Both the position numbers and the translations under genes were made by a program. From positions 238,743-302,742 of the forward strand of contig CBDDKU010000026.1 in the NCBI GenBank assembly GCA_965230375.1: 64,000 nt of DNA, written 5' to 3'. The notes under the pieces were generated by a model. It ran no database searches and was not told where the DNA came from. It saw nothing but the letters and a program-made list of their open reading frames with translations. How positions within the stretch are numbered: the first letter of the stretch is position 1; each line of letters opens with the position of its first letter. Below are positions 37,701-44,668 of the stretch, piece by piece. Origin of the DNA: CBDDKU01 sp965230375 (GTDB lineage Bacteria; Bacteroidota; Bacteroidia; Flavobacteriales_D; Cryomorphaceae).

Positions 37701-40046
37701 TTAATGGTTGGTGAACCCATATTAAGGAAGTCATCATGGTTTGACTACAAAAATGTCGAAAGGGAAAAGATATTAAATGAAGTTGTTTATCAAGATGAAA
37801 AAGGGGAGGAATACATCATTAGGAATCTACCAAGTTTTGATACAAGGAATGGAGTTCCTGAGTTGTACTTGAAGTATTTTCTAACAACTCTAGTAGAATC
37901 TGAACACATATATATTAACGAATTCCTACATGTAACAAAACATTTAAGTAGGTTTTCCTTACCAAGGTATCCAGAAATTCGAGATGCATTTACCAAAGTT
38001 CTTGCTCTAAAGGAATACTATGATGCACTAAAAAAATCGCTAAAACATCTTGATGGGTTTTTAAGATATAATGCGGCTTCAATTTTAGTGGTTTGTAATC
38101 CTGAAAATGAGAAGGAAGCACTAGAGATAATAATAAGATCGGCATCAAAAAGATTTGATGATAATCAAGAGTTACTTAGACTCTGCATGAAGTTGAATTT
38201 CAGCAATTCAGTACTTGATTTCATATATGGGTTATTCGATGATTTGACAGATATTTCAAGGGCTTTTGCAATCAAATTGCTATATCATAACAACGAATAC
38301 AAACTTACAGGAGAATTACTTAACGAGCTGATACTAGGCTTGGTTGGTAATGCAAACTTTCTAGATTGGAGTGGAAACTTACAAGATGATGGAATTGAAA
38401 GAGTAATAGGAAAAGAACGATTTTATACTCAAATAAAAGCATGTTTGGACTCAGATCAATTGAAAATCAAAGAATCTGCTTCCAGCAGTTTGCTGTCCTA
38501 TTATACAAGCAAACTTAGTAATAAGGAAAAAGCTCTATGTTGGTTGTTATTTATTCAATATCATGAACGTGCTTTAGTCGACTTTCATAAGAGTTTTCAG
38601 AATTTGTTTGAAGAGGCTGAATTTGTGCGAGAGTTAAAAGAGAGAGCAAAAGAAATTGAGGAAAAACACGACTTAAAAGAGCTTCTTTTTCTAAAGTATT
38701 ATAAAGCCATTGAGGAAGATGGAGATTGGAAAGACTTTTTTCTGGCATTATTGAAAAGTGGAAGACATTTTGACACACACAAACTTGAACATTTATATGG
38801 TTTAATATTTCAAATAGGAAATTCAAGCCAAGAAACCAAAGAAAAAATGGGTAAAGCTATTAAAGAACTAATGGCTTATCCGACATATTCTCAAGATCGT
38901 CAGTTCAACTTTTTGCTTCCTCAATTGGCTGTCTTTGCTCATGAATTTGGAGAATTAGATGATGAAGAAGCCACCAATATATTAACTGAATATAGAATTT
39001 CACAGGAAGAAGTTGCCTGTGCTTTACTTTACCGGTTAGGATCAATACCGGACGGTTACCAATCGGAGAGAGGTAGTATAGAACATGTATCAATTTTTGC
39101 CACTAACCGAGTTGCTCCATTTAACTCTTTTGATGTTAGCCAACTTGATGTAATTCTTGAGGATGGAGAAGATATCCCGAACAATTTACCAAATGTAATA
39201 GAGTCAGTATTGCTAAAAGGCGATTTATCCAATGAACAATTGCTTACCCTATCGACAAAAAGTAATTTGGGAATGTATTTTTCCATTGTAGTTGGATTTT
39301 CAAGAAATCCTTCTCTGGAGCTACAAGATTTTGTAAAAGCTGAAGATATAGGTAGCTCAAAGTACTTTGCAAGAGCAAAGACACAGCAACATAAAGCAGT
39401 TTTATTAAAAATAAAGGAAACCTTAATTTCAGATGATAACTGGAAAAAGTCATATATAGAAGCTCTAATCAAAGACATTACAGATCAAAGTAAATCGAAA
39501 GATGTAATTGATTTATTTACAGAGCTGTTTGCGTTAAAAGCTGAATTTGATTCTAAGTTATTACCTCTTCTATATGAAACTTTGATAGAAGTTCCATACA
39601 GATGTAATCTTAATCTGGTTTATTGGATAAATGAATATGTTATTACACTGACGAGTGAGAAGCAGCAGGAATTAATTGATCCCCTAAGAAAGATTCTAAA
39701 AGCAATTAATAATTCAACTAGTGATAGCCATGAAAATGAACTTGATTTGATGTCTTGGTCTTTATCTCTTGTCCTATTGTACATTGAAGGCAAAGTAGAT
39801 GATGATATAGAACGAGGCTTTCTGACAGGTTTAAAAAATATTTTCACACAACAAGGAAGAAGATACCCTACAGGAAACCAAACTGAGATTCACTTCGGAG
39901 GACGTGATTTATTTATTCACAGTGATGAAATCATAAAGAAAATTGATAACAAACTCTTTCATCAACTAATCCAAAGTGGGGCTGAGAGCAATGTTCCTGA
40001 GATCAGGGCAGTATGTATTATGTTTAATGTATTCTCATCAAATTGA
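34722..40046 (+). CDS. NACHT/STAND ATPase with N-terminal PD-(D/E)xK-like nuclease domain (Avs-like)
   Basis: 1774 residues. N-terminal domain (about 1-120): KGFTLQKQRAIALFF, then D47, and after 12 residues E60-Q-K62 (IEEQKNY), matching a D-x(n)-ExK nuclease core like that of Cap4/DUF4297-type dsDNA endonucleases. Central NACHT (about 350-620): Walker A GDIGSGKST at 357-365, Walker B FVVDGLDEFDF near 433-443, a VIASGRP sensor motif, and TTPLTVCLIRNFL. The C-terminal approximately 1100 residues are helical and repeat-like, as in STAND sensor domains. The region is visibly richer in A+T than its neighbours. This architecture is known from antiphage Avs/bNACHT systems, where phage-protein binding triggers oligomerisation and DNA cleavage. 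Function is inferred; trigger unknown. Confidence 0.82.
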   Translation: MTEINREAGDKTKGFTLQKQRAIALFFNEVKYNPNTHVNVAIEHKGDVYLQNDQSGYIEEQKNYNEEKAFSFNSHQILNTLAYFLEIWLGEEKSPNIKFGFYSTSKIAKESNIDKVKSLGIILPNEGVLKLIVEGKLSEDNLLDSVKKYLIAEYKDQYNQDISCELDDTSLTTFLNSIAWYFEQDNEKAYEQEIIDKITNSEFAGLLPNTRTSKLVPGYPDLVLADLMYALEKKQDESDSTLKFLSKERVELSFRRLADGQQLDINAYKHLSIDLSDIKNKIQVWLKTFLENKYLSNVKDKSFPELIERKVAKHNKEIKILRKNLEQTDPEKAQHLDVVVKSLGDLINDSRPTFLFGDIGSGKSTLLAHHFLNELDGEILPIFIPSTFLKGKVPADLKALKSIINEFVNDELNIEDKGFDLDGFLLTKKELTFVVDGLDEFDFKESKRLLTHLVNLSNGIVNIRVIASGRPIELQELVSFNHWNCLTTLDLTENEIKVLLKNEAIAAGLDKPAAEKDALARWDILKSKQELLANATTPLTVCLIRNFLDESLSSKTLGDILYEVLKRRLDWTKADQKNNFTNFFTKYPHTLQREKFIARVAYKLYSSADGKINEDALFQIVDSSELIPKDLSDRGVIVSEIIEFVKSNFLQKIGGDYAFQSHQLHQLAVGLHLYFCILNKIEFQYKDDKINTWREISYAASIARTKDDSNSIEQYLAELIDELIFTNDNTPAAAVLLAEAQISNLNTQFLERVNKLGFRPLKFWGQSDSLVPHAYAYIINDLGDVGFDWFFDNYLNPKHPSRAGYAANAVLILQYFLVHSQFNLNENEKNKLESIIQFHITAKTYSCNTLLPTVSLAIPDNFEINNRCILLTDALRKNIVKDRAEELLRKELENGEKEAVINALEIACRNKDYQPQNALELWLSIVDGDIPKLILDNCISLIGRGNDELFTVLKDRIGEGNLLAYCRYSILNQNSISDAAAIILFKYFGEKSPLMVGEPILRKSSWFDYKNVEREKILNEVVYQDEKGEEYIIRNLPSFDTRNGVPELYLKYFLTTLVESEHIYINEFLHVTKHLSRFSLPRYPEIRDAFTKVLALKEYYDALKKSLKHLDGFLRYNAASILVVCNPENEKEALEIIIRSASKRFDDNQELLRLCMKLNFSNSVLDFIYGLFDDLTDISRAFAIKLLYHNNEYKLTGELLNELILGLVGNANFLDWSGNLQDDGIERVIGKERFYTQIKACLDSDQLKIKESASSSLLSYYTSKLSNKEKALCWLLFIQYHERALVDFHKSFQNLFEEAEFVRELKERAKEIEEKHDLKELLFLKYYKAIEEDGDWKDFFLALLKSGRHFDTHKLEHLYGLIFQIGNSSQETKEKMGKAIKELMAYPTYSQDRQFNFLLPQLAVFAHEFGELDDEEATNILTEYRISQEEVACALLYRLGSIPDGYQSERGSIEHVSIFATNRVAPFNSFDVSQLDVILEDGEDIPNNLPNVIESVLLKGDLSNEQLLTLSTKSNLGMYFSIVVGFSRNPSLELQDFVKAEDIGSSKYFARAKTQQHKAVLLKIKETLISDDNWKKSYIEALIKDITDQSKSKDVIDLFTELFALKAEFDSKLLPLLYETLIEVPYRCNLNLVYWINEYVITLTSEKQQELIDPLRKILKAINNSTSDSHENELDLMSWSLSLVLLYIEGKVDDDIERGFLTGLKNIFTQQGRRYPTGNQTEIHFGGRDLFIHSDEIIKKIDNKLFHQLIQSGAESNVPEIRAVCIMFNVFSSN

Positions 40047-40058
40047 AAAAGTAAAAAC

Positions 40059-40200
40059 GCGGTATAACAATGTGTATAAAAAATAGGCGAAACAGCCGTA
40101 AATTCAAGTCTATTGGCTTGTTTCAAAGTTTGTGCTTTGCCGAAATTTTCGTGCTTCGTAATCGCCTACTTCATTTACAAAACCGTTGCGCCTAACTATA
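40059..40200. repeat. Imperfect palindromic element after the NACHT gene
   Basis: Begins with GCGGTATAACA (40059-40069), the near reverse complement of TGTTAAACCGC upstream of the gene. It contains a 7-bp stem TAGGCGA (40084-40090) with TCGCCTA (40162-40168) and an inner pairing AACAGCC/GGCTTGTT, and ends with CCGTTGCGCCTAAC. It recalls integron attC or other intergenic hairpins, but its ends are not complementary in the way attC requires. No gene lies in 40047-40221. Confidence 0.5.
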
Positions 40201-40221
40201 AGATCAAACACTGCATTCTAA

Positions 40222-40953
40222 ATGAACCCCACACATTTCATACTCAGCCTTCTGATCTTTGGCCTGATAAGTTGCCAATCGGCGCAAAAGGAAAAGTCAC
40301 GAGTTGAAGCAGAAACCTATTCTGATATTCAAGTTGTAGGTGCCATGAAAGATGTAATGTGGAAGGGCGAATTGGGTGGAAGAATAAACCTGGACACTAT
40401 AACGGATAAAAACGGTTTGTATGGTCTCGGCCCCGTCAGCAATCTTACCGGTGAACTCCTGATCAACAATGGAAAAAGCTATGTATCTAAAGTGACTTCA
40501 GACTCGACTATGACCGTTGAAAAGACTTTTGAAGTGACCGCACCTTTCTTTGTCTATGGCAACGTGACTGAATGGGATGAAGTCGCATTGCCCAGCGAGG
40601 TAAGGACAATTAAGCAGCTGGAAAAATTCATTGACGATAAAAGTTCTGAGTTCAAAAGGCCTTTTGTTTTTAAGCTGGTAGGCCGTGTTTCAGATGCCGT
40701 CATTCACATCCAAAATTTGCCAGAAGGAACTGAAGTATCTTCACCTGAAGAAGCACATCAAGGACAAACGAATTACGACCTTGCCAATGAAGATGTTGAA
40801 ATCATCGGTTTTTTCTCCACTGAACACAAAGGAGTTTTCACACATCACGACTCCTTTTTGCATATGCACCTGATCACAGCAGATGAAAGCAAAATGGGGC
40901 ATCTGGACAAAATGGAAATCGGTGAAATGAAATTGTACTTGCCGAGAAAATGA
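40222..40953 (+). CDS. Acetolactate-decarboxylase-like lipoprotein
   Basis: 243 residues. The N-terminus is a lipoprotein signal with lipobox LISC (residues 15-18, MNPTHFILSLLIFGLISC), so the protein is probably anchored outside the cytoplasm. The body matches the alpha-acetolactate decarboxylase family: GLYGLGPVSNLTGELLI near residue 70 and the zinc site HMHLITADESKMGH, which reproduces the family spacing H-x-H-x10-H. That enzyme makes acetoin from acetolactate. Export is unusual for it, and no acetolactate synthase is nearby. The GNAT gene overlaps its end by 4 bp, suggesting one transcript. Enzymatic activity is inferred. Confidence 0.8.
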   Translation: MNPTHFILSLLIFGLISCQSAQKEKSRVEAETYSDIQVVGAMKDVMWKGELGGRINLDTITDKNGLYGLGPVSNLTGELLINNGKSYVSKVTSDSTMTVEKTFEVTAPFFVYGNVTEWDEVALPSEVRTIKQLEKFIDDKSSEFKRPFVFKLVGRVSDAVIHIQNLPEGTEVSSPEEAHQGQTNYDLANEDVEIIGFFSTEHKGVFTHHDSFLHMHLITADESKMGHLDKMEIGEMKLYLPRK

Positions 40954-41489
40954 AAACCACAATCGAAACCGAACGACTCCTTCTGCGAGAAATGGCCATC
41001 GACGACAAGGAAGATCTATATGAGCTCCACACCGACCCCGAAGTACAAAAGTGGACCGGAGAAGTCGTGGTTGAATCGATGCATGAAATAGAAGACGCCA
41101 TCCGAAGTCGACAAAAGGATTACGAAGAGTACGGCTTCGGCAGGTTGGCAGTGATCCTAAAAGAGACTGGAGCTTTTGTCGGATGGGCGGGGCTCGCCTA
41201 TCTCCCGGAGTTCGACTTGGTAGATCTAGGGTATCGATTTAAGAAGGCGTTTTGGGGGAAGGGTTATGCTACAGAAGCTTCCAAGGCTATCCTGGACTAC
41301 GGGTTTAAGACCCTAAATCTCGACTCGATCGTTGCCATCGCTATTCCTGAAAACAAGGCTTCAATACGGGTGATGGAAAAAGTGGGGATGGTCTTCGATA
41401 AGATTGCTCCATATGATGATGAGACTCCAGAGGCGGTGTGGTATAAGGCGGAGAAGATGAATTATGAGAAGAGAGAAAGGATTGATTGA
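40950..41489 (+). CDS. GNAT-family N-acetyltransferase (RimJ/RimL-like)
   Basis: 179 residues. The opening METERLLLRE-type motif is present (TIETERLLLREMAIDDKEDL), with the acetyl-CoA-binding loop FWGKGYATEASKAILDYGF (about 104-122) and the C-terminal NKASIRVMEKVGM motif. These features place it in the RimJ/RimL subgroup acting on protein N-termini or small molecules; the substrate cannot be told. Its ATG overlaps the preceding stop (ATGA), implying co-translation with the acetolactate-decarboxylase-like lipoprotein. Confidence 0.93.
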   Translation: MKTTIETERLLLREMAIDDKEDLYELHTDPEVQKWTGEVVVESMHEIEDAIRSRQKDYEEYGFGRLAVILKETGAFVGWAGLAYLPEFDLVDLGYRFKKAFWGKGYATEASKAILDYGFKTLNLDSIVAIAIPENKASIRVMEKVGMVFDKIAPYDDETPEAVWYKAEKMNYEKRERID

Positions 41490-41549
41490 GTATAATGCTG
41501 ATTAGTTCTCTAATTGAATACTTCTATTTTAAATCATACCAAGAATTGG

Positions 41550-41557
41550 TATATTTG
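41550..41557 (+). promoter_or_regulatory. -7 box of parDE promoter
   Basis: TATATTTG matches TAnnTTTG exactly, 16 bp before the ParD-like start. A T-rich TTTTAAA at about 41527-41533 is at a suitable -33 distance. Confidence 0.55.
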
Positions 41558-41573
41558 GAGAAAAGGTGTCAGA

Positions 41574-41828
41574 ATGGGAAAGAACACATCCATATTACTC
41601 GGTGATTATTTCAATTCCTTTATTGAAAAGCAAATTAAATCGGGGAAATACTCTTCGGCTAGTGAAGTGGTGCGAGCTGCCTTGAGGCTATTTGAAGAAG
41701 AAGAGACCAAGAAACTAGCGCTGATCAATGAATTGAAAAAGGGCGAAAAATCTGGGCTTGCTCCGGATTTCGACCGAAACAATTTCCTGAATGATCTTCA
41801 TGCAAAGTATTCGAACAATCAGGAATGA
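41574..41828 (+). CDS. ParD-family antitoxin
   Basis: 84 residues from the ATG at 41574 (MGKNTSILLGDYFNSFI). An in-frame start at 41514 would span the promoter box and adds unrelated residues. The ribbon-helix-helix pattern is typical of ParD: TSILLGDYFNSFIEKQIKSG followed by YSSASEVVRAALRLFEEEE, then a charged C-terminal toxin-binding tail. It overlaps the ParE-like toxin by 4 bp, the expected operon arrangement. It should bind its own promoter and neutralise the toxin. Confidence 0.93.
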   Translation: MGKNTSILLGDYFNSFIEKQIKSGKYSSASEVVRAALRLFEEEETKKLALINELKKGEKSGLAPDFDRNNFLNDLHAKYSNNQE

Positions 41829-42124
41829 AGTTCAAGATAAGCCATGAAGCGAAGAGCGATTTAGAGGCAATCTGGCTTTATACTTTTGAAAATTGGTCTT
41901 TAGCGCAAGCTGATAAATACATTAACCTGATTTTTGATGAGATCGAGTTTCTAGCCCAAAACCCTTATTCAGGTAGGAATTACGATGAAATAAGAACTGG
42001 ATATCATCGATCCCAAGTCAATTCCCATTTCATCTTCTACAAGATAAACTCCCGGAGTGATGAAATAGAAGTCATTCGAATCCTACATCAAAAAATGCAA
42101 ATAGATGCGCATTTAAATAAGTGA
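41825..42124 (+). CDS. ParE/RelE-superfamily toxin
   Basis: 99 residues with the ParE pattern. The N-terminal strand and helix read KFKISHEAKSDLEAIWLYTFENWS; the middle is FDEIEFLAQNPYSGRNYDEIRTGYHRSQVNSHFIFYKI; the end is IEVIRILHQKMQ. Family members poison DNA gyrase or cleave mRNA; the ParD partner favours gyrase inhibition. The ATG overlaps the antitoxin stop (ATGA). It appears intact. It stands in the + strand accessory stretch. Confidence 0.92.
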   Translation: MKFKISHEAKSDLEAIWLYTFENWSLAQADKYINLIFDEIEFLAQNPYSGRNYDEIRTGYHRSQVNSHFIFYKINSRSDEIEVIRILHQKMQIDAHLNK

Positions 42125-42165
42125 TGCAGCCGGAAAACCATGCAAGTATGTCACTCTCATTTTCC

Positions 42166-42173
42166 TATATTTG
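42166..42173 (+). promoter_or_regulatory. -7 box upstream of the 42256 gene
   Basis: TATATTTG matches TAnnTTTG, 82 bp before the ATG at 42256. It is embedded in TCATTTTCC plus ATATTTGAGAAAGG, resembling the duplicated elements at 33866 and 34473. Confidence 0.5.
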
Positions 42174-42255
42174 AGAAAGGCGAAGCAGAGTGGGAAGGAA
42201 ATTGGGTGCAGCAAGAGCTTGTTTCGTTTTGAAGCAGAATACTAAACTCAACCCA

Positions 42256-42741
42256 ATGAAAATGGAATTCACAGAAGAACAAAAGTTTACGCAGTGGTGG
42301 CTCTGGCTAATCCTGATCCCTCTCGGTGTGCTGCCGGTTATTGGAGCATACTTTCAAATTGCGCGTGCCGAACCAATAGGCGACAATGCCATTTCCGACA
42401 AGTGGCTAATCATCTCTGCTGCGATCATGCTTTTTGTCATTGGCCTGTTTCTAGTAATGAAACTGAAAACAAGGGTGGACGACACCGAAATTCAAATGAG
42501 TTTTTTCCCCTTTCTAAGCAAGAAAACCGAATGGACCGACATCAAAAAGGCAGAGGTCATCAATTATGGGTTTGTAGGCGGGTGGGGAATCAGACTTTGG
42601 ACTCAGTATGGCACCGTGTACAACATTAAGGGAAATAAAGGCTTGGCAATCGAGCTGCTGAATGGGAAAAAATTCTTGATCGGAACTCAAAAGGAAACCG
42701 AACTGGATGAGATTGTGAAAAGGGTTGGTGGACAGGGATGA
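42256..42741 (+). CDS. Membrane protein with a PH-like C-terminal region, function unknown
   Basis: 161 residues from the ATG at 42256 (MKMEFTEEQKFTQWWLW); upstream in-frame ATGs exist but lack family-like sequence. Two membrane segments at about 15-35 (WLWLILIPLGVLPVIGAYFQI) and 50-68 (WLIISAAIMLFVIGLFLVM). A soluble beta-rich tail follows with KTRVDDTEIQMSFFPF and KKTEWTDIKKAEVINY, then LLNGKKFLIGTQKETELDEI, resembling bacterial PH-like (YdbT/YvbH-type) domains. No specific function can be assigned. Confidence 0.72.
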   Translation: MKMEFTEEQKFTQWWLWLILIPLGVLPVIGAYFQIARAEPIGDNAISDKWLIISAAIMLFVIGLFLVMKLKTRVDDTEIQMSFFPFLSKKTEWTDIKKAEVINYGFVGGWGIRLWTQYGTVYNIKGNKGLAIELLNGKKFLIGTQKETELDEIVKRVGGQG

Positions 42742-42770
42742 TCGATCAATAAATCAAACTGAACAAAATA

Positions 42771-43448
42771 ATGCATCCGAAGCCCTTTTTCTCCGTGCTA
42801 ACCGCTATTCTAATTGTCTGTCTCGGGTTCGCTGTATTCCCAGACCATGAAGACAAGCTGCTGAACATTGCAAAGGAGTATAAATCTTACAACCAAAAAG
42901 TCTCTGGAGAACTAATCATTACCGATACGGCGAAATACGAATGGACCGTGGCTATGTGTGTCACCATGAGTGAAGAAGAGAGCGGATATCATATTAAAAT
43001 GGATAGTAGCTTTTTTAGCAGGCCGATGGCAGCCAAGAGCCCACATGGCAACAAACTTTACCAGCTCTTCATTAAGAACAAGTCGGCGTATGATGAGATC
43101 CAAACCGATCAACCCATCGGCCAAACGCTGGTAAAAGAAACCTGGGACGTTCAACAAGTAAACATTGACAGCCTAACCCATTACCTTGATGCTGTCCAAA
43201 GCGAAAATGACAGCAACTGGTATAGGCCGGTGAGCGTGGCAGAGCTGTTTATTATGTTTAAGGAAGAGCCGAGTAAAGAAAATGACCAAGGTTGGGTCTA
43301 TGGAATCGTGGACTTAAAGAATGAATCGGAGCCTAAGATATTGAGCCAAGGAAATATTAGCAGCTGTATTTCTTGTCATAAGGATACGAAGTACGATAGG
43401 CTTTTTGGGAATCCAGATATAGATTGGAGCTATGAAAAAGGTAAATAA
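42771..43448 (+). CDS. Cytochrome-P460-like secreted haem protein
   Basis: 225 residues with an N-terminal hydrophobic signal (FFSVLTAILIVCLGFAVFP). Near the C-terminus a c-type haem motif CISCH stands in SSCISCHKDTKYDRLFG. Preceding segments (SPHGNKLYQLFIKNKSAYDE and QGWVYGIVDLKNE) match the layout of the cytochrome P460 family: substrate-side beta-barrel then a haem-binding CxxCH. P460 enzymes oxidise hydroxylamine or bind NO; function here is unproven. It overlaps the HigA-like gene by 17 bp. Assignment rests on the CxxCH context. Confidence 0.68.
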   Translation: MHPKPFFSVLTAILIVCLGFAVFPDHEDKLLNIAKEYKSYNQKVSGELIITDTAKYEWTVAMCVTMSEEESGYHIKMDSSFFSRPMAAKSPHGNKLYQLFIKNKSAYDEIQTDQPIGQTLVKETWDVQQVNIDSLTHYLDAVQSENDSNWYRPVSVAELFIMFKEEPSKENDQGWVYGIVDLKNESEPKILSQGNISSCISCHKDTKYDRLFGNPDIDWSYEKGK

Positions 43449-43731
43449 TATTCACCCCGGAGAAGTTCTGAGCGAAGAGTTTCTTATTCCGCTTAAGATC
43501 ACTGCTTATCGCTTATCAAAAGAAACCTTTATCCCCCAAACCAGAATTTCTGAAATTATAAAAGGAAACAGAAGAGTAACTGCCGATACAGCGCTTCGTT
43601 TCTCCAAATTTTTTGGAACTACGGCTAAGTTCTGGCTGGGCTTGCAGAATGATTTTGATATTGAAGAAGAACATGCAGCCAAATCTCAAGAATTGGAAAG
43701 CATAAAGGAGCTTAACAACTCTGCAGCATAG
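43432..43731 (+). CDS. HigA-family antitoxin-like DNA-binding protein (orphan)
   Basis: 99 residues with the HigA signature. IHPGEVLSEEFLIPLKITAYRLSKE is followed by an XRE helix-turn-helix (QTRISEIIKGNRRVTADTALRFSKFFG) and KFWLGLQNDFDIE. In type II HigBA loci the toxin HigB precedes HigA by a few bases. Here the upstream gene is a P460-like haem protein that overlaps by 17 bp, and no HigB-like frame exists on either side, so it is a lone antitoxin-like regulator. Confidence 0.88.
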   Translation: MKKVNNIHPGEVLSEEFLIPLKITAYRLSKETFIPQTRISEIIKGNRRVTADTALRFSKFFGTTAKFWLGLQNDFDIEEEHAAKSQELESIKELNNSAA

Positions 43732-43795
43732 TCTAGGCCTGTATGCCAGATTTTACTTCCGTATTGGAAGGAGTGAAACGGTGGTTTCAGATAAA

Positions 43796-44668
43796 TCAGG
43801 GTTCAGAGAGATGAACCCTTTTCCTTACCTTCTTTCCCACCAAGCTATATCCAAACACCAAGGCAAAAAGAATTCCCGAGAAAACGGCCATAGACGCCGA
43901 AATGGAAGAACTCCAGAGATCGGCCAGGAAATAGCCCCCAATTGCCGATAACGTGCCCAGAGCAACGGTCAGGGCGATCATGGTTTCAAGTCGCTTGCTG
44001 ATAAGATAGGCCGTGGCAGGTGGCACGACCAAAAAGGCTACAACCAAAATAGCTCCTACCGAATTAAAGCTCAAAACTACAGTAAGCGATACCGCCCCCA
44101 TCAAGAGGTAGTTCCATGCCCCCGTGTTCAACCCAATCGACGAAGCATATCCGGTGTCGAAGGATGTCAAAAACAAGCCCCGATAACCCAGAGCAACAAC
44201 TAATGCAATAACGAGCATATTGATACTTCCCATCCAAACCGGAGCTGGTCCCAGAGCGTTTTCTCCTAAAAAGAACAAATCAAACGGCACGTAGGCGATG
44301 TCGCCGTAGAGAACGCACTCCTGGTCTATATCGACATTACCCGAGAAAAGACTGACCAAGATGACGCCTATCGCGAAGAGCCAGGTAAAGGTGACACCGA
44401 TTGATGCATCAGACTGGACTCGTGCTTTGCGGTGAAGAAACTCGATAAAAAAGGTGGTTATGATCCCAAAGACAGCGGCTCCCAGCATCATCCAGATAGA
44501 TGATCGCGAATCGGTGAGCAAGTATGCGATCACAATTCCCGGCAGTACGGCGTGCGATATGGCGTCACCTACCATGGCCGATTTCCGAAGCACCAAAAAT
44601 ACGCCGAGGAGTCCGCAATTTACCGCGACCAAAATACCCGTTATGACTATCCAAAAATCAGGACTCAT
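43796..44668 (-). CDS. Metal ABC transporter permease 2 (TroD/ZnuB-type)
   Basis: 290 residues with eight or so membrane helices, ABC-3 family. Conserved early motif LLGVFLVLRKSAMVGDAISHAVLPGIVIAYLL, then the coupling-region sequence SSIGLNTGAWNYLLMG, and VVAFLVVPPATAYLISKRLE. It is the last gene of a four-gene importer operon. It overlaps the upstream permease-regulator gene by 11 bp. With the other permease it would form the membrane channel for Mn, Zn or Fe. Confidence 0.93.
   Translation of the reverse strand: MSPDFWIVITGILVAVNCGLLGVFLVLRKSAMVGDAISHAVLPGIVIAYLLTDSRSSIWMMLGAAVFGIITTFFIEFLHRKARVQSDASIGVTFTWLFAIGVILVSLFSGNVDIDQECVLYGDIAYVPFDLFFLGENALGPAPVWMGSINMLVIALVVALGYRGLFLTSFDTGYASSIGLNTGAWNYLLMGAVSLTVVLSFNSVGAILVVAFLVVPPATAYLISKRLETMIALTVALGTLSAIGGYFLADLWSSSISASMAVFSGILFALVFGYSLVGKKVRKRVHLSEP

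Noticed and set aside
40059..40200. Right-hand element as a true integron attC site
   Set aside because: Its left core (GTATAAC) and right core (GTTGCGC or GCCTAAC) are not complementary and do not fit RYYYAAC/GTTRRRY, and no integrase gene is in the window; kept only as attC-like.
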